DNA from: Spirodela intermedia | Lineage: Eukaryota; Streptophyta; Magnoliopsida; Alismatales; Araceae | Direction of reading: 5' to 3' | DNA: 64,000 nucleotides | Assembly (NCBI GenBank): GCA_902729315.2 | Contig: LR746268.1 | Location: 312,501 to 376,500 of the forward strand | In this document: positions 1 to 10,672 of the stretch, piece after piece | Layout of the letters: each line of letters starts with the position of its first letter | Numbering within the stretch: position 1 is the first letter of the stretch | The notes under the pieces: generated by a model | Databases searched by the model: none | What the model was told of the DNA's origin: nothing | Seen by the model: the letters and a program-made list of their open reading frames with translations, nothing else | Position numbers and translations under genes: made by a program

Positions 1-373
1 ACGGGGCCCAAGCGATGTCCGAGTAGTTGTAGGTCGTGTACTTGCCCGCCGCCGTCCGCGGCCGCGACGCGAAGACGAGGTCCTGCTTCTTCAAGAACTC
101 CCTCGCCATCTCCACAGACGACCCCACCACCACCCGCTGCGATCCCAGGTAGAGCTGCATGATGGGACCGTACTTCCGGGAGAGCTCGTGGATGGACCTG
201 TGCGGCAGCTCCCCGATGAGGTGCAGGCTGCCGACGATGGGCCACGGCCGGGGGCCCGGCGGCGGAGGAGGCCGCTCCTTCCGGTGGGACGCCAAGAGGA
301 CCCTCAAGATGGCGGCGGAGGCCAGAAGCGCCGCCGCGTAGAGGGCCCAGGTGGGGAGAGCGCCTCCGTCCAT
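1..373 (-). CDS. Cytochrome P450 copy 1, CYP92-like, N-terminal part (cut by window edge)
   Basis: The ATG is the reverse complement of 371-373, and the frame runs open to base 1, giving about 124 residues. It holds an N-terminal membrane anchor (about residues 7-29), a proline hinge starting PPPPPGP (residues 35-41) and the start of the catalytic fold up to YSDIAWAP. It is nearly identical to the complete copies at 9036-10672 and 36474-38110. P450s of this clan are ER-anchored haem mono-oxygenases that need a reductase partner. The CYP92 assignment rests on the AAGKYTTYNYSDI block and on the rest of the family seen in the intact copies. Whether copy 1 is complete beyond the window cannot be seen; its block-B counterpart (copy 3) is truncated. 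Confidence 0.8.
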   Translation of the reverse strand, partial: MDGGALPTWALYAAALLASAAILRVLLASHRKERPPPPPGPRPWPIVGSLHLIGELPHRSIHELSRKYGPIMQLYLGSQRVVVGSSVEMAREFLKKQDLVFASRPRTAAGKYTTYNYSDIAWAP

Positions 374-661
374 GGGCGCCGCGGGGAAGTCGGAATAGGG
401 AGCTGGTAGCGTCGCTGGTGGTGGTGGTGGTGGTGGGGGTGTGTGGTGAGGGGTACAATTTATGGAGGAGGTGGCTCGGTGGGAGGGTCGGACATGAGCT
501 CGCCTGTGGTCTGGAGAGAGAGAGAGAGATTGGCAAGTTGTGCAGAAGGGATAAGATAGCTTACTTCGGGCGTATCTAAGGAAACCCTTAGATGCGCCCA
601 AAGGAAGTGTTATTTGCATGTTCATTTCTTTCCTATGTATATCCCCTTTTCACATGCACAT
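374..661. other. Leader and upstream region of P450 copy 1
   Basis: This contains a (GGT)n-like run at about 417-440, a short (GA)n run near 513-529, and the word AGCTGGTAGCGTCGC just upstream of the ATG. That word is shared with copy 3 but not with copies 2 and 4. An imperfect inverted repeat around 566-600 (GCGTATCTAAGG / CCTTAGATGCGC) could form a hairpin. The region ends at the first base of an LTR (662). Confidence 0.45.
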
Positions 662-1764
662 TGAGAAGTTTTCATTATCATGAATTAATAATTAGTAAAT
701 AATATAGTTTTAGTCTTAACTCATGATAATTAGATTTATATTTATATTAAAGTGTGAAAAGTGGTTTTTAGTTGATTAACCTGAATTTTTAGCTAATTAT
801 GTGATTTTCTATGAATTTCTATGATTTTTATAGTCTTATTTTTTAGATAAATAAAGAAAAAGAAATTAAAATTAAAATATAGTAAAATAGAGGATACTCG
901 CTGGCGAGCCGAGCACACAAGTGAGTCAGAAGCACAGTCAGGAAGGAGCCGCTAGTAGGGGCTCAAGCGGCTAGGATCGATGGGGGCATGTGTGTGCCAC
1001 TTCCCTTCCACGTCACTCGTGGTCAGCCAATTGTAGGGCAAGGAATGATCATACATGTGGGAGAAAGATACTTATTTAATACCTACAATACCCCTTATTT
1101 ATAATAGAAATATACCATAATGACGTCATTTGATAAAGGCATTAGAGTACTTATTTCAATCTCTCTCATGTATGCAATGTGGATTCGAATCCTCCTAAAG
1201 CCAAAACTCATATTTTTTATCTGATTATCACAAATTTCCTACAGATTGTTGTTGAAGGATTAAGCCACCATAATTACTAGATCATCGGCGAAAATTTCGT
1301 CAACACAATTCGCGGAGCACTATTACTAAAATTATTGAATGATTCGTGATAAAAAAATCATGAATCCATCGAATAAAATATCTTCAATTGATCGACGAAT
1401 AAGTCATCGTCGGGAAGAGGATGATCTGCTGGGAGACGAGTTGCCACCTCTGAAGAGCGTATGAGATGCGATGAAGAGCCTCCTCTTGCTGTGCGGACCT
1501 GAGGATGAAGCTCCCTAACATGTGCCCCACCTCCATCCAGCTCCTCTTTATCGGGTGATAGCCGCTGGAGAGTTGCAAAGTCATTATTTTTTCACTCTGC
1601 TGGGTGACAACTACCAGAGACAATTTAACAACCCATTTTATTGATCTCTAGACTTCGTAAGGAGATCTAGAGATTGCCTACATCATCTTTGTCCAAGGAG
1701 AGCCATCAAGGCCGCGGACACTACACAATAATCTTACCGAACACTCAAGATTTCAATGCATCGT
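662..1764 (+). repeat. 5' LTR, first part (block A)
   Basis: The LTR starts TGAGAAGTTTTCATTATCATGA. The same sequence, as TGATAAGTCTTC, begins the 3' LTRs at 6436 and 33888. It is cut at 1764 by the inverted LTR and resumes at 3407. Compared with block B it lacks about 104 bp near 1070-1080. Confidence 0.75.
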
Positions 1765-3401
1765 TGACGTAACTTAGTCGTTGTATAGTAAATCACACAA
1801 ATTTAAAATTTATAAAACTAGAAAATATAAATTTTTAGATATTTAGAAGTATTTTTGAACAAATATATTAATTATAATTCAATAAAACTTCCAAAAATAG
1901 CGGTACTTTTTCCAAGTCGATCACAAAGATGTAATATAATATCTGATAATTATTCAGAATTTTCCTCAAAGAATACTAATTTCTATGAATTTTCTACTAG
2001 GAAATAAAAAGGAAATATATTTAAAATTCACAAAAAAGGGAAATAAGGGTGTGGACATCAAGATGACATCAGGTCCCAACGAACGTGAATCGGACAGAAA
2101 TAGAGTTCCACTCGGCGATTCTTATGTAAGCGATTACAGACGATTTAATTGATCAAATTAAGATCTATAAAAGCCGAAAGAAACGTAATTGAATGAAGTA
2201 TATCTTGGTAAATTTAAATCACACAAATTATCACTAAATGAAGTGGAAAGTAAGTTGAAAGCAGAAAAATAAAGTTCCAGCATCGTGGCGGCAATGTGTC
2301 GTGATGCACCGGAATCCTGAGCGTTCATGAGAATTGTCATGTAGTGTCCATGGCCTTGAAGGCTCTCCTTAGACAAAGATGATGTGCGCAATCTCTAGAT
2401 CTCCTTGCAAAGTCTAGAGATCAATGAAATGGGTCATCGAATCGTCTCCGACAGCTGTCACCTAGCGGAACAAAAAAATGACGACTTTGCAGCTCTCTAG
2501 CGGTTGTCACTCGATGGAGAGGAGTTGGATGGAGGTGCGGCACGTGTTAGGGAGCTTCATCCTCAGGTCCGCGCAGCAAGAGGAGGCTCTTCATCACATC
2601 TGGTACACTCTCATGAGGTGGTGACTCGTCTCCTAGTAGATCATCCTCTTTTCGATGACAACTTATTCGTCGATCAATCGGAGATACTTTATTTGATGAA
2701 TTCGCAATCCTTTTATTGCAAATCTTTCAGCAACTTTAGTAACAATGCTCCACAAATCGCATTGACGAGATTTCCGCCGATGATCCAACGATTATGGTAG
2801 CTTAATCCTTCACCAATGATCTACAAGAAAGTCATGATAATCAGATAAAAAATATAAATTTTGGCTCTAGAAGGATTCGAACCCGCACCAGTTGCCCGCT
2901 CTTTCTAAGGAAGGTGTGATGCAGGTTAAGTCCCACATCGCTCGTGCAGCGAAGTGTCTGATGAATATAGTAATATTATATTTCTGATCAGGTCCCTTTC
3001 TCACACTTGTACGACCACTCATTGCCCCACAACGAGCTGGCCACTAGTGACGTAGAAGGAGGGTGGCACACACATGCCCCTATCAGTCCAAGCCACTCGA
3101 GCCCCTACTCACAGCTACTCCTTGATTGCACTTCTGACCCGCTTGTGAGCCCGGCTTGCCAACAGGTCCCCCCCATTTTGTCTTTTTTTTATTTTAATTT
3201 CTTTTTCTTCATTTATCTCAAAAGTAAGACTGTAAAAATCATATAAATTCGTATAAAATCACATAATTACCTATAAATTCACGTTAATCAACTGAAAACC
3301 ACTTTTTATACTTTAACACACATATAAGTCTATTTATCATGAGTTAAGACTAAAACTATATTATTTACTAATTATTAACTCATGATAATGAAGACTTATC
3401 A
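1765..3401 (-). mobile_element. Inverted solo LTR of the same family, inserted in the 5' LTR (block A)
   Basis: This 1637-bp unit begins TGACGTAACTTAGTCG and ends GAAGACTTATCA. It is the reverse complement of the surrounding LTR. It is flanked by ATCGT (1760-1764) and ATCGC (3402-3406), a 5-bp target duplication with one mismatch. The result is a giant inverted repeat: 662-1764 pairs with about 2320-3401, and 1765-2320 pairs with 3407-3940. The equivalent insertion at the same site is at 25737-27373. Confidence 0.8.
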
Positions 3402-3406
3402 ATCGC

Positions 3407-3940
3407 CGACATATCGCTGCCGCGACGCCGGAACTCTGTTTTCTCACTTTCAACATAATTTTCACTTCATTTAGTGATAATTTGTGTGATTTAAATTTAC
3501 CAAGATATACTTCATTCAATTACAATTCTTCTGGCTTTTACAAACCTTAATTTGATCAATTAAATCATCTATAATCGCTTACGTAAGAATCATCGGGTGA
3601 AACTTTATTTCTGTCTGATTCGTGTTCATCGGGCAATGACATTATCTTGATGTCCGCACCCTTATTTCTCTTTGTCATGAATTTTAAATATATTTTATTT
3701 TTATTTCTTAGTGTAAAATTTATAGAAAATAGTATTTCTTGAGGAAAATTCTAAATAATTACCTGATATTATATTACATCTTGTGGTCAATTTGGAAAAT
3801 TATCACTATTTTTTAAAGTTGTATTGAATTATAATTGATATATTTGTTTAGAAATTCTTTTAAATAACCAAAACTTCATATTTTTTAGTTTTTAAATTTT
3901 AAATTTACGTGATTTACTATACAATGACTAAGTCACATCA
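3407..3940 (+). repeat. 5' LTR, second part (block A)
   Basis: This continues the interrupted LTR and ends AAGTCACATCA at 3940. Joined with 662-1764 it gives about 1.64 kb, the same length as the inverted solo LTRs. The sequence is strongly AT-rich. Confidence 0.7.
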
Positions 3941-3945
3941 AATTA

Positions 3946-3962
3946 TGGCACCGTTGCCGAGG
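3946..3962 (+). other. Primer-binding site (tRNA-Asp type)
   Basis: TGGCACCGTTGCCGAGG lies 5 bp after the LTR end. It matches the complement of the plant tRNA-Asp 3' end (TGGCGCCGTTGCCGGGG) except for two changes. This PBS is typical of Athila/Tat-like Ty3 elements. The block-B equivalent is at 27915. Confidence 0.75.
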
Positions 3963-4237
3963 ATGTATTACATAATATCTAGTATTTTTCTATTTTTCTC
4001 TTAGAGTACACAAAAAAAATTAACTCTTATTTTAATTCCTTCTTGTTGAATTTTTTTTTTTTAAAGGAACGAAGAGAAGCAAGGCAAAGACTAGAGCATA
4101 TTGAAGGAAGGTAACAATTACTAAACTTTTCCTTGATTTTATTAATTTTTTATGCATGGTAGAAGATCCTTACATCTAAGGCTAGAAAATCCTTTCATTA
4201 TTTCATTCAAAACTAAACTCCGAAAGGAAAATTAATT

Positions 4238-4896
4238 TTGATGAATCTTGAAGGAAGTATAGGTCAAACTGAGAACAATCCTATGGCTATGAAAAATTAT
4301 TATATCCCTGATTCATTTCAAAGAGCATCCAAGATTAAAGTTCTATTAGCACCCACTATTAAATTAGAAATAAATTCAAGAATTTTTCAAATGCTCCCTA
4401 ATTTTCATGGATTATATTTAGAAGAACCTCATCAGCACTTAGAAAATTTTCATATGATCTGTGATTTAGTTAATCTCCCTCAAGTTACACCGAAAATTAT
4501 TAAGATAATTTTTTTTCCTTATACACTTAGGGACAAAGCTAGTCATTGGCTATCTACATTAGATAGAGAATTAACTAACTAGAAATACATAGAATAGGCC
4601 TTTCTTCAAAAAAATTATCCATTAGGAAAAACTCAAAATATGAGAAAATATATATGGAGTTTTTCTCGAAGACCAGGAAAAACTTTGTATGAGACATGGG
4701 AAAAATTTAAAGATTTACTTAGAAAATGTCCTCATCATGCTATACCCAAGTGGTAGCTCAATAGGTTTTTTTATGATGAATTATGAGAACAACATAGAAA
4801 CATGGTTGATTTTATATGTGGAGGAGCTTTTATTGAGAAAACTCTTGATGAAATTTACAATCTTTATGAGAATTTAAGTAAAATTTTTAGAGATCA
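4238..4896 (+). pseudogene. Retrotransposon gag fragment (block A)
   Basis: An open stretch of 114 codons from 4238 contains the plant Ty3 gag pattern: NFHGLYLEEPHQHLENF, then a DLVNL segment, then LRDKASHWL. Beyond a stop near 4580 the same reading continues in degraded form with YETWEKFKDLLRKCPHH (about 4689-4750), as in the retrotrans_gag domain. Several stops show it is not functional. It ends at AGCAT (4897-4901), the target duplication of the inverted LTR that starts at 4902. The block-B copy is at 28207. Confidence 0.75.
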
Positions 4897-4901
4897 AGCA
4901 T

Positions 4902-5010
4902 TGATGTGACTTAGTCGTTGTATAATAAATCACGTAAATTAAAATTTATAAAACTAAAAAATACAAATTTTCAGATATTTAGAAGTATTTCTAAACAAAT
5001 ATATCAATTA
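4902..5010 (-). repeat. Stub of inverted LTR in gag (block A)
   Basis: It starts TGATGTGACTTAGTCG directly after AGCAT. It matches the first about 110 bp of the complete inverted LTR at 28871-30504, then jumps at ATATCAATTA into sequence matching block B at about 32455. The remainder was deleted. Confidence 0.7.
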
Positions 5011-6435
5011 AAAATGAGGTTGAGGTGATGTCTTTCTGAGCTTTATCATTTATGACAATATTTTTAATGCTTAACTTTGTATATATGCATGCTTCACTTG
5101 AAAATTACATTTTCTGTATATTATGTTTCGATTTTTCTATGTCTCTGAGGACAATGTCATTTTTAAGTTGGGGGGTAAAGTATTAATTATTAATTTATGT
5201 TGTAGGACGATTAAGAACATGTGTTTGCATTTTATTTTATTTTCATGCTCACTTAGAACAGCAACTAAAAAAATAAAAATAAAATAAAATTCGGAAAAAC
5301 TACATCTATTTTCTGGTTTTCTATTAGGAACAACAGATTGTCAAAAAAAAGCAAACAAAAAACAGCCTGAAATTTAAAATTCTAGAGACCCTTTCTCACA
5401 TTTCAATCCCCTAGACATATATTACTGAAATTCGAAATTACAACTATAAAGAGGATAGTTTTGATTTATTTTTGACAAATTTATTATTATTAAAAATAGA
5501 ATTGAAAATAGAAAATAGAAAATAGAACTATCAGAACTATCTAATTTATAAATTTCTTAGATTATATTACATGCATAAAAAATTAAATCAATTAGATTAA
5601 TTGATACCAAAAGATACTAGGAAGATTATTATTGAGTCGAAAGAATGATCTAGTAGCATGAAATGTTGGAATACTCCTTGGATACATGATAGATGACATA
5701 GATTTAATTTTATAGATTTTCACTTCATGATCTTAATGGATATTATTTATTTGATGTGAAATTTTGATTGATCATTTGAGTTTAATAGAGATTTTTGCAC
5801 CTTGATTTATAGGACTTGTGAGGAAAAATCACTTATTTTGAAAAAAAAGAGAGAGTAATATAAAAAATCTAGAAACGAAGAGTACATATGGAGGGTGTGA
5901 GACATCATTCTCATTGTCAAAAATCGTGCATAAAAAAATACTTGCTGCAAAATAAGTGAAAAGTGAAAGCCCTGAAAATGAAGAGTACACATAGAGGGTG
6001 TGAGACATCATTCTTATTGTTGAAATTTTTCTATAGGAAAAGCTATTTATCCACTATATTTTTTAAAAAAGAAGGAAGAAATATAGTGCAAACTTCAAAA
6101 ATCAAGCCATGAAAAAAAGAAAATATAAGATAAATATTATTCTTAGATGAGTATTGATAATTGAAACATCTTGTAAATATATCTATGAGTAAAGAAGTGA
6201 TAAAGATGTGAATAAAAGAAGTGAAGTTTACATTGTTATTCCAAGGAATGCTTAAACATTTAAGTGCTTGACATCATTCTTAAATACTTGATATAAGAAT
6301 CCAAAGTGTCTAAAGGTACATCATTTCTAATTATATATTTTTTTTATGTATTAAAATATAATATTTGAGATTTGTAAATTTTTCTTTTCGTAATTCCATT
6401 ACTAAGGAACTAACAATGATTTAAGTTGGCGAGTG
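5011..6435 (+). other. 3' internal region of the retroelement, with polypurine-like end (block A)
   Basis: This AT-rich stretch has no credible ORF. It includes a TTAAGTTGGGGGGTAAAG run at 5163-5180 and, next to the LTR, TTAAGTTGGCGAGTG (6421-6435), a decayed polypurine tract; block B keeps the intact form GTTGGGGGGTG. Two short ORFs on the minus strand (5807-6011) are near-repeats of each other and look non-coding. Confidence 0.5.
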
Positions 6436-7507
6436 TGATAAGTCTTCATTATCATGAGTTAATAATTAGTAAATAATATAGTTTTTGCCGTACTCATAAT
6501 AAATAGACTTATATTTATGTTAAAGTGTGAAAAGTAGTTTTCAGTTGATTAATGTGAATTTTTGGCTAATTATGTGATTTTTTATGAATTTATATAATTT
6601 TTATAATCTTATTTTTGAGATAAATAAATAAAAAGAAATAAAAATAAAAATATAGTAAAATGGGGGTATCCGTCGGCCAAGTAGGCCAACAAGTGGGTCG
6701 GAAGTGCAGTCAAAGAGGAGCTGCTAGTAGAGGCTCAAGCAGCTAGGACCAATGGGGTCACGTGTGTGCCACTCCCCTTCCACATCATAAGTGGCTAGCC
6801 AATTGTGGGGCAAGGAGTGGTCATACATGTGGGAGAAAGAGACTCACTTACAAATATAATATTACTATATATTCGTTCGAAACTTTGGCGCACAAGTGAT
6901 GTGAGACTAAACTCGTGTCACACCTTCCCCATAAAGCTTTGATGATTTTAATACCTATATTACCTCTTATATATAATAGAGATATACCATGATGACGTCA
7001 TTTGATAAGGGCATTATAGTACTTATTTCAATCTCTCTCATGTATGCAGGCAACCAGCATAGGTTTGAACCCTCTTAGAGTCAAAACTCATATTTTTTAT
7101 TTCATTATCGCGACTTTCCTATAGATCGTCAGTGAAGTATTAAGCCACTATAATCGTTAAATCATCGGTGAAAATCTCATCAACGCGATTCGTAGAGTAT
7201 TGGTATTAAATTGTTAAATGATTCGTGATAAAAGAATCATAAATCCATCAAGTAAAAAATCTCCGATTGATTGACGAACAAGCCATCATTAGAAAGAGAA
7301 TGATTTCTTTCTCTTTATTTATCTCAAAAATAAGACTATAAAAATTATATAAATTTATAAAAAATCACATAATTAGCCAAAAATTCACGTTAATCAATTG
7401 AAAACTATTTTTCACACTTTAACATAAATATAAGTCTATTTATCATGAGTTAAGGCTAAAATTATATTATTTACTAATTATTAACTTATGATAATAAAGA
7501 CTTATCA
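6436..7507 (+). repeat. Truncated 3' LTR fused to the end of an inverted LTR (block A)
   Basis: 6436-7304 matches the first about 870 bp of the LTR (start TGATAAGTCTTC). At about 7305 it switches to the last about 200 bp of an inverted LTR (CTTTATTTATCTCAAAAATAAG through AAAGACTTATCA). The same fusion is in block B (33888-34947), so it predates the duplication. Confidence 0.65.
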
Positions 7508-8340
7508 CATACCTTGACTCACTACCACCACACCTCACTAATATTATTTCAACATGTTTGGGCCTCATCTCACCACTCTTACTCGTCGTCATCTTGTATG
7601 TTAAAGCAAGAATGTCTTATATAGACTTTAGTAGAAGCGATGCACACGACGTGAAATAAGCTAGAAGAAAAAATAACTCACAATAAACACACTGACAGAA
7701 AAAAATTCCATGATTCAGAGGTTGACCTCTTACGTCCAAGGGTGACGATGAAAGCTCCACTAGATGTAAAAAATAGTACAAGAAAATCATTCTCCAAGAA
7801 CCCAGATCAGAAATATCTCATCCTAACCCTTCTAAGATCCCAATAAATAAATCTTTGATATTGACCCTTTGATGCACTCACCAACCCAAGAGATCTTCCT
7901 TGAAAAGCTCTCTTCCAAACACTCTTTCTCTACGGTGGAACAAAGGTAGAACGGGGTTACTTTGTGCTCCTTTATGTCGTTCTAATTTGTGGCTTGCTCG
8001 GCCCATAAATAGGTTGTTGAGTTCGTGAGATCAATCTTTTGACTGACCATTTCTCCTTTGCACTCTATTTATCCTCTCTGCATTAAATGCAAGCATTTAA
8101 TGTAGCAACCTTGAAAAGGCAAGTCACATTAAATAACATTGTCTCATATATCGGCAATATTATTTTCATCTCTCAAGGGATCACATTCTTCACTCTCCTT
8201 CTGCCTTTTTTTCATCTCACCAGTATATTAGTTCACTCTCACCTCGTCCATCTTTAATATTAAAATAATAGAGCTATAACATATTAAAATTCATTATATA
8301 TTATTTACACTCATCAAGTTTTGATTACGGGCCTTCAGGG
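7508..8340. other. AT-rich intergenic DNA, possible old LTR remnant (block A)
   Basis: No credible gene. The stretch at about 7650-7850 (a 'ttcagaggttgacctcttacgtcc' type passage followed by a repeat of short AAA runs) resembles the tail of plant copia LTRs, but no ends or target duplication were found. It is duplicated at 34948-35780. Confidence 0.35.
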
Positions 8341-9035
8341 CTATGAGAAAGGGAGAGAAAGAGAAAGAGAGAGAGGCGGCACCAAAAGAGTTTAAGTTTC
8401 CAATACATATGCCACAAATCAAGTGCTTAGCCTAAATCTTCTAAGGATTGGGTCAAGCTCATATGACTCATTTAAAATTCGATTTTAATTTTTTTTAACT
8501 TATTATTTCAATTATGATGATTCTAATCATTGACTGTTGATGAGTTAATCATGAGACCAAGTGGCTACTATTAGGCTTCAAGGAATGAAACTAGTACGCC
8601 CATCTGGGACAATTTTGGTATATTGTCATATTAAAAGAGTAATTAGAACTTTGCTATTGGATGTGGGAAGAGAGGTGTTGGCTCTTGGGAGCCCTATAAT
8701 ATTGATAATGAGAAAAATAGATAACTAGTAAAATAGTAACTTCACATTGACAAAATTATGAACATTATTTCATAATACGATTGGAATAAGATTTTACTAA
8801 TTACATAACATGGTAAACTTAAATGGAAATCAACTGGTCGTGGTCAATGGGAAAGACACGGTAGACCACGCATGTAAAAGGAAATCACCGTCGACATACT
8901 ACACAGGCTAGTAGACTCGATTAGGACCCTTTCGGTAACACCGACGCGGCGAGAGGGGACCCGCACATCTGAGCACCTTTAATTCCATGGATCCACGCAT
9001 CCCATACACCTGTCATTCCATCCGAATATCTTGGT
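8341..9035. other. 3' flank of P450 copy 2
   Basis: It opens with a GA-rich run (8343-8378) and has no credible ORF. From about 8820 to the stop codon it is almost identical to block B, so it probably includes the 3' UTR (minus-strand transcript). Confidence 0.4.
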
Positions 9036-10672
9036 TCAGAGACTGTACACCTGGCTCGCGAGTCTCAACTCCGCGACGACTTCCAGGGGTATCTTCTTGG
9101 GGGTGGTCAGACCGAAGAGCTCCTCCATGTTGAGATCCTCTGGCGCTGCCCCCTCCGGAAGCCTCCACCGGAATCCGTGGAGGAGATTCGCCAGGCTCGA
9201 CTGCACCATCTTCAGCCCGAGCTGATACCCCGGGCACATCCTCCTCCCCGCCCCGAACGGCAGCAGCTCGAAGTCGTGCCCCTTCACGTCGACGCTCCTC
9301 CCCTCGAACCTCTCCGGCCGGAACTCCTCCGGCGAGTCCCACACCGCCGGGTCCCTCCCGATGGTCCACACGTTCACCAGCACCTCCGTCCCCGCCGGCA
9401 CGTGGTACCCCGCCACCGTCGTGTCCTCCCGGCTGTACCGCGGCACCAGCATGGGAACCGCCGGGTGGAGCCGCATCGTCTCCTTGACTATGGACTCGAT
9501 GAAGGGCAGGTTCGGGATGTCCTTCTCCTCCACACACCGCTCCCTCCCCACCACCCGGTCGAGTTCCTCCCACGCCTTCTCGAAGATCTCCGGCCTCCGG
9601 AGAATCTCCGCCATCGCCCACTCCACTGTCACTGCCGAGGTCTCTGTCCCCCCTGCGATCATGTCCTGCAGACCAAAAATATATTTTTTGCTCAATCGAG
9701 AGGTGGGAGATGGCGTAACAGAGTTGGGGAGTAGGGCCGGGGGCGCACCTGGGTGAAGCCCTTGACGCCGTCTCTGGTGAGCTTGACGCTGAGGTTCGGG
9801 TCGTCGGCGAGCTGCAGCAGCACGTCGACCATGTCGGCAGGGACGAACTCCGGCCCCGCCCGCCCCCGGCGGTCCTCGTGCTCTTCGAGGACGCGGTCCA
9901 GGAAGGCGTCGAATTTCACGCTCAGAGCCTTCATCCTCCTCACGTAGCCCTGCAGGTCGAGGAAGTCCAGCCAGGGGATCATGTCGCCGATATTGAACAC
10001 CCCGTTGAGGAGGAAGAACTCGTCCAGCATCTTCTTAAACTCCTCCGGCGACACCACGTCCATCGCCGCCTCCTCCCCGATGTACGTCTTCCCCAGCGTC
10101 ATCCGGCTGATCACGCTCAGGCTCAGCAAGTTCAGGTGGTCCTTCAGCAACACAGCGGCGCCGCCGGTGGTGGCGCCGGCGAGCCGGGCCAGCATCCGCT
10201 GCGTTTCCTCCAGCCTGATGTATTCGTAGGAGTCGAGCCGCTTGGCAGAGAAGAGCTCCGTGAGGCACAACCTCCTCGCCTGCCGCCAGTACGGCCCGTA
10301 CGGGGCCCAAGCGATGTCCGAGTAGTTGTAGGTCGTGTACTTGCCCGCCGCCGTCCGCGGCCGCGACGCGAAGACGAGGTCCTGCTTCTTCAAGAACTCC
10401 GTCGCCATCTCCACCGACGACCCCACCACCACCCGCTGCGATCCCAGGTAGAGCTGCATGATGGGACCGTACTTCCGGGAGAGCTCGTGGATGGACCTGT
10501 GCGGCAGCTCCCCGATGAGGTGCAGGCTGCCGACGATGGGCCACGGCCGGGGGCCCGGCGGCGGAGGAGGCCGCTCCTTCCGGTGGGACGCCAAGAGGAC
10601 CCTCAAGATGGCGGCGGAGGCCAGAAGCGCCGCCGCGTAGAGGGCCCAGGTGGGGAGAGCGCCTCCGTCCAT
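9036..10672 (-). CDS. Cytochrome P450 copy 2, CYP92-like, complete
   Basis: There are two exons: 10672-9749 (308 codons) and 9665-9036 (209 codons plus stop), split by an 83-bp phase-0 intron (GTGCGC...TGCAG). The product is 517 aa, normal for a plant A-type P450. Visible parts are a membrane anchor at 7-29, PPPPPGP at 35-41, I-helix AGGTETS at 312-318, ExxR E370/R373, PERF-type motif (PERF 425-428) and haem loop PFGAGRRMCPG at 444-454 with Cys452. The blocks AAGKYTTYNYSDI and EKDIPNLPFI fit CYP92, a family that includes terpenoid-homologue and other specialised-metabolism oxidases; the substrate is unknown. It departs from copy 4 at two usually conserved places: RERC for RERW, and HPAVPML for HPVAPML. 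The protein acts at the ER membrane with P450 reductase (family knowledge). Confidence 0.9.

Larger units (their letters stand above)
662..7507 (+). mobile_element. Ty3-type LTR retroelement, non-autonomous, self-nested and internally deleted (block A)
   Basis: The order is 5' LTR (662-1764 plus 3407-3940), a primer-binding site complementary to tRNA-Asp (3946-3962), a decayed gag (4238-4896), a polypurine-like end (6425-6435) and a 3' LTR start (6436). An inverted LTR of the same family interrupts the 5' LTR, a second one starts in gag, and the 3' LTR is fused to the end of a third. Compared with block B, about 3.5 kb from the inverted LTR in gag to the 3' internal region is missing, with the join at about 5010. 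I see no reverse transcriptase or integrase. The PBS and the gag style resemble Athila/Tat-type elements; that placement is inference. Confidence 0.75.

Noticed and set aside
662-7507. A foldback or Mutator-like DNA transposon with long terminal inverted repeats
   Set aside because: The outer inverted ends are explained by inverted solo LTRs with their own 5-bp target duplications, and PBS, gag and polypurine tract show an LTR retroelement. No transposase was seen.
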